From the NCBI GenBank assembly GCA_009731375.1, contig BJOX01000059.1, forward strand, positions 565,485 to 590,192: a DNA stretch of 24,708 nucleotides, read 5' to 3'. The position numbers and the translations under genes are program-made. The notes below the pieces were generated by a model. The model saw only the letters and a list, made by a program, of their open reading frames with translations, was not told where the DNA came from and made no database searches. The stretch is from Paulinella micropora (Eukaryota; Cercozoa; Imbricatea; Euglyphida). The first letter of the stretch is position 1, and each line of letters starts with the position of its first letter. Shown piece after piece: positions 1-9,849 of the stretch.

Positions 1-859
<859 letters not shown>

Positions 860-937
860 GATAGATAGATAGATATATAGATAGATAGATAGATAGATAA
901 CCATCGTGGGTGAGTGTAACGGTATCCTGGTATAAGG

Positions 938-1024
<87 letters not shown>

Positions 1025-1106
1025 CCATCGTGGGTGAATGTAACGGTATCCTGGTATAAGGTAGATGGATAGATAGATAGATAGACAGATAGATAGATAG
1101 ATAGAC

Positions 1107-1172
<66 letters not shown>

Positions 1173-1190
1173 GTAGGTAGGTAGGTAGAA
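860..1190. repeat. (GATA)n array with two copies of a 42-bp linker
   Basis: GATA tetranucleotide array ending in a GGTA block at about 1171-1187. It contains a non-repeat linker at 899-940 and a second copy at 1023-1064. The copies differ at one base (G at 914, A at 1038) and lie exactly 124 bp apart, 31 repeat units. Confidence 0.95.
899..940 (+). repeat. 42-bp linker, copy 1 of a direct pair (copy 2 at 1023-1064)
   Basis: The linker begins AACCATCGTGGG and ends CTGGTATAAGGTAG. Both copies are bounded by GATA arrays on both sides. 41 of 42 bases match, so the duplication is recent or homogenised. Confidence 0.93.
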
Positions 1191-1611
1191 AGGGCTGACA
1201 TTGTCTCTACTGCGGTCTCCACACGAAACTGTACACAAATATATACCATATATACATACATATATATATACATACATAGATACATAGATACATACATAAA
1301 TACATACATACATACATACATGCCACTGCGGTCTCCACACGAAACTGTACACAAATACATACATATATACATACATACATACATACATACATACATACAT
1401 ACATACATACATACATACATACATCGATACATACATAGATACATACATACATACATACATACATAGATACATACATGCATGCATACATGCATACGTACGT
1501 ACCGTACGTACCGTACCGTACCGTACCATACCGTACCATACGTACCATACATACATGCATACATACATACATACATACATGCATACATACATACATACAT
1601 ACATACACACC
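1191..1611. repeat. (ACAT)n array with a duplicated 32-bp linker and a GTACC block
   Basis: A tract of about 45 bases that is not simple repeat (1191-1240) leads into an ACAT array. The linker starting CTGCGGTCTCCACACG occurs at 1210-1241 and identically at 1326-1357, 116 bp apart (29 tetranucleotide units). Between about 1490 and 1550 the array changes to GTACC/GTACGTACC units before returning to ACAT. Confidence 0.92.
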
Positions 1612-1697
1612 TGGGTAAAGGAATTATCGATGATAGGTAGACCGCCCGAGTCCGCGAACATCCATGCGTACATGATTATCATACTAAAAGAAAAAAA
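1612..1697. other. short unique spacer
   Basis: About 75 bases of non-repetitive sequence ending in an A-rich tract, between the ACAT array and the first minisatellite locus. No gene or signal is seen in it. Confidence 0.6.
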
Positions 1698-1935
1698 GGC
1701 AGTAGTGAGGCAGTAGATGGGACAAAAAGGCAGTAGTGAGGCAGTAGACTGGACAAAAAGGCAGTAGTGAGGCAGTAGACGGGACAAAAAGGCAGTAGTG
1801 AGGCAGTAGATTGGGACAAAAAAGGCAGGCAGTAAACGGGACAAAGAAGGCAATTGTGAGGCAGTCGAAGAAGTCAGTAGTGAGGCAGTAGATGGGCCAG
1901 TAGTGAGGCAGTAGATGGGACAAGAAGGCACTAGT
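1698..1935 (-). repeat. 31-bp minisatellite, locus 1 (minus orientation)
   Basis: Tandem units of about 31 bp begin at 1698, 1729 and 1760, and a 33-bp unit begins at 1791. Degenerate and truncated units follow to about 1935. Read on the minus strand each unit is an 11-bp half (CTGCCTCACTA) plus a 20-bp half (TGCCTTTTTGTCCC core). This is the same unit family as at 3541-3770 and 5189-6085. Confidence 0.9.
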
Positions 1936-2013
1936 CTATCTATCTAGCTATCTATCTATCTATCTATATATATATATATCTATCTATCTATCTATCCATC
2001 TATCTATCTATCC
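1934..2013. repeat. (CTAT)n array with a TA block
   Basis: CTAT tetranucleotide array interrupted by a short TA dinucleotide run near 1967-1978. It is on the opposite strand sense to the GATA array at 860-1190. Confidence 0.93.
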
Positions 2014-2184
2014 GTTGACCATAGAATCGGAATCGATAAAGCACCAATCATACCTACATACATAACATACATACATAACATACATTTTTTTTTTTTTTCT
2101 CCCTCCCCACTGAACGACTTTTAATAATTGAAGAACGCTTAGAGAGAGAAAGGAAGAAAGGAAAGAAAGGAAGGAAAGGAAGGA

Positions 2185-2224
<40 letters not shown>

Positions 2225-2381
2225 CAGAAAGAAAGAAAGAAACAAACAAAGAAAGAAAGAAAAAATTGCTTTTCGTAGAGCTGAATGACACACACATGAC
2301 ATACAAACATAACATACAAACATAACATGACACAAACATAACATACAAACATAACAAAACATAACACAAACATAACATACA

Positions 2382-2453
<72 letters not shown>

Positions 2454-2455
2454 AT
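2014..2455. repeat. GAAA/GGAA purine tract, AACAT-type units and CT tract
   Basis: After about 40 unique bases there is ACAT, a poly-T run at about 2086-2098, and a GAAA/GGAA purine tract at about 2140-2262. A roughly 25-base spacer follows, then AACAT/AAACAT units at about 2288-2382 and a CT dinucleotide tract to 2453. No gene is seen. Confidence 0.88.
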
Positions 2456-2465
2456 GAACATACTC

Positions 2466-2493
2466 AGTATTGGACGCTTGGAAAGACAAGAAG

Positions 2494-2495
<2 letters not shown>
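2466..2495 (+). repeat. truncated copy of the 63-bp element
   Basis: This 30-base stretch contains GGACGCTTGGAAAGACAAG and matches the beginning of the elements at 3476-3538 and 3760-3822. It is cut off at GAAGCG by a CT array. Confidence 0.85.
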
Positions 2496-2533
<38 letters not shown>

Positions 2534-2576
2534 TCTCTCTCTCTCTCTCTGTGCCTCTCTCTCTCTCTCTCTCTGC

Positions 2577-2608
<32 letters not shown>

Positions 2609-2649
2609 CTCTCTCTCTGCCTCTCTCTCTCTCTCTCTCTCTCTCTCTC
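2496..2649. repeat. (CT)n array running into assembly gap 1
   Basis: Nearly pure CT dinucleotide with occasional TTT, GCC or CGC interruptions. It ends at the first N. Confidence 0.95.
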
Positions 2650-3396
2650 NNNNNNNNNNNNNNNNNNNNNNNNNNNNNNNNNNNNNNNNNNNNNNNNNNN
2701 NNNNNNNNNNNNNNNNNNNNNNNNNNNNNNNNNNNNNNNNNNNNNNNNNNNNNNNNNNNNNNNNNNNNNNNNNNNNNNNNNNNNNNNNNNNNNNNNNNNN
2801 NNNNNNNNNNNNNNNNNNNNNNNNNNNNNNNNNNNNNNNNNNNNNNNNNNNNNNNNNNNNNNNNNNNNNNNNNNNNNNNNNNNNNNNNNNNNNNNNNNNN
2901 NNNNNNNNNNNNNNNNNNNNNNNNNNNNNNNNNNNNNNNNNNNNNNNNNNNNNNNNNNNNNNNNNNNNNNNNNNNNNNNNNNNNNNNNNNNNNNNNNNNN
3001 NNNNNNNNNNNNNNNNNNNNNNNNNNNNNNNNNNNNNNNNNNNNNNNNNNNNNNNNNNNNNNNNNNNNNNNNNNNNNNNNNNNNNNNNNNNNNNNNNNNN
3101 NNNNNNNNNNNNNNNNNNNNNNNNNNNNNNNNNNNNNNNNNNNNNNNNNNNNNNNNNNNNNNNNNNNNNNNNNNNNNNNNNNNNNNNNNNNNNNNNNNNN
3201 NNNNNNNNNNNNNNNNNNNNNNNNNNNNNNNNNNNNNNNNNNNNNNNNNNNNNNNNNNNNNNNNNNNNNNNNNNNNNNNNNNNNNNNNNNNNNNNNNNNN
3301 NNNNNNNNNNNNNNNNNNNNNNNNNNNNNNNNNNNNNNNNNNNNNNNNNNNNNNNNNNNNNNNNNNNNNNNNNNNNNNNNNNNNNNNNNNNNNNNN
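2650..3396. other. assembly gap, 747 N
   Basis: Run of N. It is entered from a CT array and left through a short T-rich stretch and a 27-base poly-C run (3409-3435), so repeats flank both sides. Confidence 0.99.
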
Positions 3397-3434
3397 TTTC
3401 CTTTTTTTCCCCCCCCCCCCCCCCCCCCCCCCCC

Positions 3435-3467
<33 letters not shown>

Positions 3468-3470
3468 CCC
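3397..3470. repeat. poly-C, CT and TA run after gap 1
   Basis: A 27-base poly-C run (3409-3435) is followed by CT and then TA dinucleotides up to the start of the 63-bp element. Confidence 0.95.
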
Positions 3471-3475
3471 AGTAC

Positions 3476-3538
3476 TGGACGCTTGGAAAGACAAGAGGCG
3501 AAACAGGACGCCCTGATCGTTTCCTAACATAGATAATA
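3476..3538 (+). repeat. 63-bp element, copy A
   Basis: It begins TGGACGCTTGGAAAG and ends CCTAACATAGATAATA. It aligns without gaps to 3760-3822 with three substitutions in 63 bases. A truncated copy lies at 2466-2495. Both full copies border the 31-bp minisatellite. It shows no obvious terminal inverted repeat or coding frame. Confidence 0.9.
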
Positions 3539-3540
3539 GG

Positions 3541-3770
3541 CTTTTTTGTCCCATCTACTGCCTTTTCGTCCCATCTACTGCCTTTTTGTCCCATCTACTG
3601 CCTCACTACTGCCTTTTTGTCCCATCTACCGCCTCACTACTGCCTTTTTGTCCCATCTAGAGACTAGTAGATGGGACAAAAAGGCAGTAGATGGACAAAA
3701 AGGCAGTAGTGGACGCTTGGATGGGACAAAAAGGCAGTAGATGGACAAAAAGGCAGTAGTGGACTCTTGG
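3541..3770. repeat. 31-bp minisatellite, locus 2, with an orientation switch
   Basis: Units run in plus orientation to 3659 and in minus orientation from 3668. Some units are the full 31 bp and others only the 20-bp half, which shows that the unit is modular. Two 23-bp perfect inverted arms (3637-3659 and 3668-3690) flank an 8-base centre. A 50-bp tandem duplication follows at 3671-3720 and 3721-3770. Each of these ends in the first bases of the 63-bp element (GGACGCTTGG or GGACTCTTGG). Confidence 0.92.
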
Positions 3771-3822
3771 AAAGACAAGAAGCGAAACAGAACGCCCTGA
3801 TCGTTTCCTAACATAGATAATA
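3760..3822 (+). repeat. 63-bp element, copy B
   Basis: Ungapped match to 3476-3538 with 60 of 63 identities. It leads straight into a GATA array at about 3823. Copy A instead continues into TAGG and the minisatellite. Confidence 0.9.
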
Positions 3823-3837
3823 TAGATAGATAGAAAT

Positions 3838-3921
<84 letters not shown>

Positions 3922-3998
3922 GTAGGTAGGTAGGTAGGTAGGTCGGTCGGTCGGTCGGTCGGTCGGTCGGTAGGTAAGTAGGTAAGTAGGTAGGTAGG

Positions 3999-4062
<64 letters not shown>

Positions 4063-4120
4063 TGGATAGATGGATGGATGGATGGATGGATGGATGGATG
4101 GATGGATGGATGGATGGATA
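3823..4120. repeat. GATA/GGTA/GGTC/GACA/GATG tetranucleotide blocks
   Basis: Consecutive homogeneous blocks of related tetramers: GATA, GGTA, GGTC (about 3942-3970), GGTA/AGTA, GATA, GACA (about 4041-4061) and GATG (about 4061-4118). Each block differs from its neighbour by one base per unit. This looks like point mutation followed by local homogenisation. Confidence 0.95.
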
Positions 4121-4162
4121 GATATGTTTGGTCTATCAGCTCTGCATATCCGAAGACGTAGG
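4121..4162 (+). repeat. 42-bp linker with an inverted copy at 24346-24387
   Basis: It begins GATATGTTTGGTCTATC and ends GACGTAGG. The reverse complement of 24346-24387 matches with 37 of 42 identities and no gaps. Both copies are embedded in GATA arrays in the same relative orientation. Confidence 0.85.
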
Positions 4163-4835
<673 letters not shown>

Positions 4836-5063
4836 GTACGTGGTGGTTATGTACGTATGTACGTAACGTATGTATGTACGTATGCACCTACGAGTTTCTG
4901 TACGTATGTACGTATGAAAGTATGTAAGTATGTACATATCTTCAATATGAGAGAAAGAGTGAATATCTATCTACCTACCTACCTACCTACCTATGTATGT
5001 ACATATCTTCATATGAGAGAAAGAGTGAATACTATCTACCTACCTACCTATCTACCTACCTAC

Positions 5064-5099
<36 letters not shown>

Positions 5100-5100
5100 T
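4836..5100. repeat. TACG/TATG array and duplicated 50-bp linker, then CTAC/CTAT
   Basis: A mixed TACG/TATG array is followed by a linker with GAGAGAAAGAGTGAAT at 4929-4979. It is repeated at 4996-5044, 67 bp downstream, with two single-base indels. CTAC and CTAT arrays then run to about 5100. Confidence 0.9.
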
Positions 5101-5188
5101 TATATAAAAGAACCTTGTGTCCATATTTTTCAGTGTTTGAGCGCTCCAGGGTGGGTTTTTCCTTACCTCCTACAAAAACACAGAACAA
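5101..5188. other. unique spacer before the large minisatellite
   Basis: About 88 bases of non-repetitive sequence with a T-rich stretch. No gene signal is seen. Confidence 0.6.
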
Positions 5189-6085
5189 CTGTTGCCTGTA
5201 TGTCTATCCACTGCCTCACTATTGCCTTTATGCCCCTCCCACTGCCTCACTATTGCCTTTATGCCCCTCCCACTGCCCCACTATTGCCTTTAGGCCCCTC
5301 CCACTGCCTCACTATTGCCTTCATGTCCCTTCCACTGCCTCACTATTGCCTTTATGCCCCTCCCACTGCCTCACTATTGCCTTTATGCCCCTCCCACTGC
5401 CTCACTATTGCCTTTATGCCCCTCCCACTGCCCCACTATTGCCTTTATGCCCCTCCAACTGCCTCACTATTGCCTTTATGTCCCACCCACTATTGCCTTT
5501 ATACCCCTCCCACTGCCTCACTATTGTCTTTATGCCCCTCCACTGCCTCACTACTGCCTGTATGTCCCACCCACTTCCTCACTATTGCCTTTATGCCCAT
5601 CCCACTGCCTCACTACTGCCTTTATGTCCCACCCACTGTCTCACTACTGCCTTCATGTCCCACCCACTGCCTCACTATTTCCTTTATGCCCCTCCCACTG
5701 CCTCACTATTGCCTTTATGCCCCTCCCACTGCCTCACTATTGCCTTTACGCCCATCCCACTGCCCCACTATTGCCTTTATGCCCTCCCACTGCCTCACTA
5801 TTGCCTTTATGTCCCACCCACTGCCTCACTATTGCCTTTATGTCCCACCCACTGCCTCACTATTGCCTTTATATCCCTTTCACTGCCTCACATTGCCTTT
5901 ATGTCCCATCCACTGCCTCACCATTGCCTTCATGTCCCGTCCACTGCCCCACTATTGCCTTTATGTCCCACCCACTGCCTCACTATTGCCTTTATGTCCC
6001 ACCCACTGCCTCACTATTGCCTTTATGTCCCTTTCACTGCCTCACTACTGCCTTGGTTTCACTCCAACTGCTGCCCGCTACAGCC
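5189..6085 (+). repeat. 31-bp minisatellite, locus 3 (about 28 units)
   Basis: Tandem array with a 31-bp unit: an 11-bp half (CTGCCTCACTA) and a 20-bp half (TTGCCTTTATG followed by CCCCTCCCA or TCCCACCCA). The CCCCTCCCA subtype dominates the left half and TCCCACCCA the right half, so subtypes spread locally. Because 31 is not a multiple of three and the unit lacks stops in all three plus frames, the array reads open in every plus frame. The apparent ORFs of several hundred residues are a by-product of this. It is the same family as at 1698-1935 and 3541-3770. Confidence 0.95.
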
Positions 6086-6143
6086 TTGATCTGAATCATC
6101 GATCTATCCATCTATCCATCTATCTATCTATCTATCTATCTAA

Positions 6144-6183
<40 letters not shown>

Positions 6184-6204
6184 TCATCTATTTATCTATC
6201 TATA

Positions 6205-6258
<54 letters not shown>

Positions 6259-6270
6259 CCTATCTATCCA
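6086..6270. repeat. (CTAT)n array
   Basis: CTAT tetranucleotide array with CCAT and TTAT variants. Confidence 0.95.
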
Positions 6271-6387
6271 TCCAACATCAACTAGAAACTGATATGCATT
6301 GTTATATTTGTATATATATATATACAACCTTCTGCGATGGTCTCCGTCGTCAAGGAAGACACTGGAACACACACACACACACACACA
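6256..6387 (+). repeat. duplicated linker, copy 1 (copy 2 at 6654-6800)
   Basis: A block of about 130 bp: CTAC/CCAT end of a CTAT array, a unique core starting CATCAACTAGAAACTG, a TA run, a 35-bp core (6335-6369) beginning CGATGGTCTCC, then an AC run. Copy 2 lies about 398 bp downstream. It differs by one substitution (6277 against 6675), five extra TA units and a longer AC run. Confidence 0.93.
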
Positions 6388-6590
6388 ACGGCTTCCTTTT
6401 CTTTCTCTTCTTCCTTATCCTCCCACTCTCCATTCCTAGATTGCCTTTTTCTTCAACGTCCTTCCTCCTCTTCTTTTTCCAGAACACAGTCTACCCGTGA
6501 TTCCCATCCCGGACACATGCACAGTACACAAATTATTGTTTGATGTGAAACTGCGTTCCTTTGCAAGGACTACATTCCTTTGCGACATCT
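6388..6590. other. pyrimidine-rich unique spacer
   Basis: About 200 non-repeat bases, strongly CT-rich in the first half (TTCC/TCTTC words). No gene is recognised. The ORFs of about 68 codons that cross it begin in the TA/AC repeats. Confidence 0.5.
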
Positions 6591-6591
6591 C

Positions 6592-6630
<39 letters not shown>

Positions 6631-6774
6631 CATCTATCTATCTATCTATCTATCTACCTATCTATCCATCCAACGTCAACTAGAAACTGATATGCATTGT
6701 TATATTTGTATATATATATATATATATATATACAACCTTCTGCGATGGTCTCCGTCGTCAAGGAAGACACTGGA

Positions 6775-6821
<47 letters not shown>

Positions 6822-6921
6822 CATATATACATATATATATATACATATATATATATATGCATACATATACGATGGTCTCCTTCGTCACGGAAGACCCTGG
6901 AACATATATATATATATATAT

Positions 6922-6975
<54 letters not shown>

Positions 6976-7062
6976 TGTATGTATGTATGCATGTTATGTA
7001 TGTATGTATGTATGCATGTAAATTGACATGTAATAGTAAACAGTAAGCTGATTTTCTAGCAT
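6591..7062. repeat. CTAT array, linker copy 2, AC/TA tracts, third 35-bp core, TATG array
   Basis: CTAT array (6591-6670), linker copy 2 (6654-6800), a TA-rich tract, then a third copy of the 35-bp core at 6870-6904 (32 of 35 identities with 6335-6369). TA and TATG arrays run to about 7018, followed by about 40 unique bases. Confidence 0.92.
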
Positions 7063-7136
7063 GCACACACTCTCTCTCTCTCTCTCACTCTCTCTCTCTC
7101 TCTCTCTCACTCTCTCTCTCTCTCTCTTTCTTTCTC

Positions 7137-7187
<51 letters not shown>

Positions 7188-7211
7188 CTCTCTCTCTCTC
7201 TCTTTCTCTTC

Positions 7212-7262
<51 letters not shown>

Positions 7263-7275
7263 CCTCCCCTCTCCT
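7063..7275. repeat. (CT)n array
   Basis: CT dinucleotide tract with a short CTAT insertion near 7171-7187 and TTTC/CTTCC interruptions. Confidence 0.96.
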
Positions 7276-7298
7276 TCAAACAGTCATAACGATGATAT

Positions 7299-7547
7299 TC
7301 ATAAACAAGAATAGTAGTAGGTAAGAATCATATCAAGCCTTCCCCTGTTCGTGCAATACTGAACGCAGTGTCTCCCATATTGGACACAGACAGTTATGTG
7401 AGCCCTGGAATTTTGGCATTCAGGACACTCCCCTAACGCAAATGTTTGCGTGAATTCCAAAAAAATTATATCAGCATCAACATCGAGTCTGGGGCTAGAC
7501 ACCCTGTCAATATGAGCTCCCAACTCCTCCTGGTTCACACAAACCAT
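7299..7547 (-). CDS. hypothetical 82-residue ORF, unrecognised
   Basis: ATG-to-stop frame of 82 codons on the minus strand. Unlike most frames here, its first two thirds are not built from microsatellite. An in-frame stop (TAA) lies two codons before the ATG. The ATG context has A at -3 and G at +4, favourable for eukaryotic initiation. The product has a CPEC motif (residues 41-44) and further cysteines at 54, 61 and 65, which could suggest a small metal-binding fold. I recognise no family, and the C-terminal YYYS comes from an AGT microsatellite. It may equally be a chance ORF or an exon or transposon remnant. Confidence 0.18.
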   Translation of the reverse strand: MVCVNQEELGAHIDRVSSPRLDVDADIIFLEFTQTFALGECPECQNSRAHITVCVQYGRHCVQYCTNRGRLDMILTYYYSCL

Positions 7548-7595
7548 GATTTATAGGGACAGGGGTGCGAAAAAAAACAAGACCGTTTTTACCCT

Positions 7596-7807
7596 GAGAA
7601 GTTCCTAGTTCTTAAGTGGCAAGGAGCAATGACTTTAAGCGCTTCGTTCGCAGTCAATACTGGTGTCCAGAATCCGTATCTTGGTTCATTAGTAAGCTCT
7701 TGACGAGAGCTTTCAAAGGAGCCACTGCACAAGCGACAGCAACCAGCATTGGCTGAGATCAGCACTTGAAGTCATTGCTCATTGTAGTTAAGAACTAGGA
7801 ACTTCTC
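7596..7807. mobile_element. 212-bp full-length fold-back (MITE-like) element
   Basis: Imperfect palindrome over its whole length. The outer 20 bases (7596-7615) are the exact reverse complement of 7788-7807. The next segments pair at 7624-7643 against 7761-7780 with two mismatches. A further block of type CAGYCAATRCTGGT pairs 7651-7664 with 7742-7755. The centre is a perfect 7-bp stem with a 5-base loop (7694-7712). All pairs share an axis near 7702. I did not find a clear target-site duplication or any encoded protein. A hairpin RNA precursor is the alternative reading. Confidence 0.7.
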
Positions 7808-7942
7808 CTTAAATGTAAATGTGGACAACATCACGTCCAAATGAGCCCTCTAAAAATTGAACGTTGCGTCACAATTTTCGACGCGACACAGGGGATAAGG
7901 GTTAAGAAAGAAAGACAAAACAATCAAAGCAATACAGTATAT

Positions 7943-8037
7943 TATGCGGCTAGCCACAAATTTGACGTGTTTTGCGGGCGAGCCGGAGCCGGGCCGGCGA
8001 GCCCGCAAAACACGTCAAATTCGGCGCCAACCGCATA
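7943..8037. other. 95-nt GC-rich hairpin, pre-miRNA-like or MITE-like
   Basis: A perfect 21-bp stem joins 7959-7979 and 8001-8021. Inside it a GA/GA internal loop and a 5-bp GCCGG/CCGGC stem close a 7-base loop. The outer flanks pair partially, ending in TATGCGG (7943-7949) against CCGCATA (8031-8037). Its size and shape resemble a miRNA precursor, but a decayed palindromic element fits equally well. Nothing shows that it is transcribed. Confidence 0.65.
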
Positions 8038-8147
8038 TGTAGTTTTACCGGTAACCTGACCACATTTTGTGGAGGTGACCCGATAAATAATAAGTACATA
8101 CCTTCCTCGCCTGTATCACCCACCTCCAACCTTCTCATTTGACCTAT

Positions 8148-8363
8148 CATACATACATACATACAAACATACATAAATACATACATGTATGCATGCCAAC
8201 CAATCTAATGTAATGTCATGCAATTTAAAGCAATGCAATTCAATGCAGCCCATGCATACATTACATAAATTCATACATACATACATGCATACATACATAC
8301 ATACATGCATGCATACATACATACATGCATACATACATACATACATACATACAGACAGACATA
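8148..8363. repeat. (ACAT)n arrays with an AATG-rich spacer
   Basis: ACAT array at 8148-8187, then about 75 bases rich in AATG/CAAT words (CAATGCAATTCAATGC), then ACAT/GCAT array to about 8352 and a short CAGA run. Confidence 0.9.
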
Positions 8364-8388
8364 TATCTATCAATTCATCCATCCATCC

Positions 8389-8439
<51 letters not shown>

Positions 8440-8481
8440 CATCCATCGGTCCGTCCATCCATCCACCTATCTATCTATCTT

Positions 8482-8547
<66 letters not shown>

Positions 8548-8602
8548 AGGCTCGGTGTGGCGACGTCATCCATGGCCTATCTATCTATCTATCTATCTAT
8601 CA

Positions 8603-8650
<48 letters not shown>

Positions 8651-8697
8651 GTCCATCCATCCATCCATCCATCCATCCACCTATCTATCTATCTATC

Positions 8698-8735
<38 letters not shown>

Positions 8736-8811
8736 CATCCATCTATCTATCCATCCATCCATCTGTCCATCCACCTATATATCTATCTATCAATCTATCT
8801 ATCTATCTATA

Positions 8812-8847
<36 letters not shown>

Positions 8848-8888
8848 CATCTATCCATCCATCCATCCATCTATCCATCTATCCATTC

Positions 8889-8947
<59 letters not shown>

Positions 8948-8977
8948 CATTCATCCGTCCATCCATCCACCTATCTT

Positions 8978-9035
<58 letters not shown>

Positions 9036-9064
9036 AAGTTCGGTGAGGCGACGTCATCCTTGGC

Positions 9065-9126
<62 letters not shown>

Positions 9127-9200
9127 CTCTATCTATCCATCCATCCACCTATCTATCTATCTATCCATCCAACCTATCTATCTATCTGTCTATCTATCTA
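8364..9200. repeat. (CTAT)n/(CCAT)n array with duplicated linker
   Basis: CTAT array with CCAT blocks. A 31-bp linker (CTCGGTGTGGCGACGTCATC core) lies at 8547-8577 and again at 9035-9065 with four substitutions, 488 bp apart (122 units). The CCGTCCATCCATCCACC block upstream is also duplicated (8451 and 8955, offset 504). A related third linker starts near 9207. Confidence 0.93.
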
Positions 9201-9316
9201 CCGATCTGACTCGGTGTGGCCGGCGTGGCGAGGTCACTGGGGCCACCGCGTGAACTCGCTTCGGGTATGTCTGCGTCGCTGGTGCCACCGCGGGAACTTG
9301 CTTCTGGTATGTCTGC
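9201..9316 (+). repeat. linker with a 42-bp tandem repeat
   Basis: After a CTCGGTGTGGC motif related to the 8547/9035 linkers, two 42-bp units lie head to tail at 9233-9274 and 9275-9316. They differ at five positions. Four of these fall in the same codon phase and are silent in the frame that reads [11 protein letters not shown] (and in one minus-strand frame reading [11 protein letters not shown]). There is no ATG start, and a stop precedes the frame. Confidence 0.85.
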
Positions 9317-9590
9317 AAGCATGTATGTATGCATGTATGTGCATATGTGTGTGTATACATGTGTATGTACATGTGTGTACATGTGTGTGTGTGTGTGTGT
9401 GTGTCTGTGTGTGTGTGTGTGTGTGTCTGTGTGTGTGTCTGTGTGTGTGTGTCTGTGTGTGTGTGTCTGTGTGTGTGTGTCTGTGTCTGTGTCTGTGTCT
9501 GTCTGTCTGTCTGTCTGTCTGTGTGTGTGTCTGTCTGTGTGTGTATGTATGTATGTATGTATGTATGTATGTATGTATGTATGTATGTAG
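9317..9590. repeat. TATG, GT and GTCT arrays
   Basis: Short TATG/GCATG region, then GT dinucleotides with regularly placed CTGTGT interruptions, a CTGT block near 9498-9520 and a TATG array to 9589. Confidence 0.95.
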
Positions 9591-9707
9591 GGAAGGGAAG
9601 GGAAGGGAAGGCAAGGGAAGGCAAGGGAAGGGAAGGGAAGGGAAGGGAAGGGAAGGGAAAGGGAAGGGAAGGGAAGGGAAGAGAAGGGAAGGGAAGGGAA
9701 GGGAAGG
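9590..9707 (+). repeat. (GGGAA)n pentanucleotide array, left part
   Basis: About 117 bases of GGGAA with a few GGCAA, GGGAAA or GAGAA units. The same unit class resumes at 9847 after the 142-bp element. Confidence 0.95.
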
Positions 9708-9849
9708 CTTGTATCTGTATATTATGCACATGATGCATGCAAACAGACAGACAGACAGACAATACATAAATACATGCAATAAGCTGCAATACATGCTTAC
9801 TTACATATATTCAATATTCAGTCAACCAAATGTTATGCGGTGATGCCGG
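9708..9849 (+). mobile_element. 142-bp dispersed element, copy A (inverted copy at 24056-24189)
   Basis: It runs from CTTGTATCTGTATATTATGC to GATGCCGG. The reverse complement of 24056-24189 matches end to end, with one substitution (GCGG against GCGT), one extra CAGA unit in copy B and a 12-bp deletion in copy B near 9775-9786. It interrupts a GGGAA array, which continues on both sides, consistent with insertion into the array. It has no terminal inverted repeats and no coding frame. The class is unknown; it might be a short non-autonomous element or a captured fragment. Confidence 0.75.

Larger units (their letters stand above)
7276..8150. other. unique-sequence island with two palindromic elements
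   Basis: This roughly 870-bp island is not simple repeat. It holds one weak minus-strand ORF (7299-7547), a 212-bp fold-back element (7596-7807) and a GC-rich hairpin (7943-8037). The remainder has no recognisable gene. Confidence 0.8.

Noticed and set aside
1210-1357. Similarity of the GGTCTCC linkers here to the 35-bp core at 6335
   Set aside because: Only about 10 bases match around TGCG-GGTCTCC; beyond that the sequences do not align.
5189-6085. Regular 31-bp periodicity as a CRISPR array
   Set aside because: The repeats are contiguous with no unique spacers, there are no cas genes, and the setting is eukaryotic.
4857-6285. Overlapping plus-strand ORFs of 259-410 codons with periodic Pro/Leu/Cys/His text
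   Set aside because: They are the three readings of the 31-bp minisatellite, whose unit lacks stops in all plus frames. Unit length is not a multiple of three, so no single repeating peptide is maintained.
8189-9843. Long Ser/Ile/Tyr/Leu ORFs (285-512 codons) over CTAT arrays
   Set aside because: Pure tetranucleotide translation (YLSI periodicity); homogeneous repeat with no independent coding signal.
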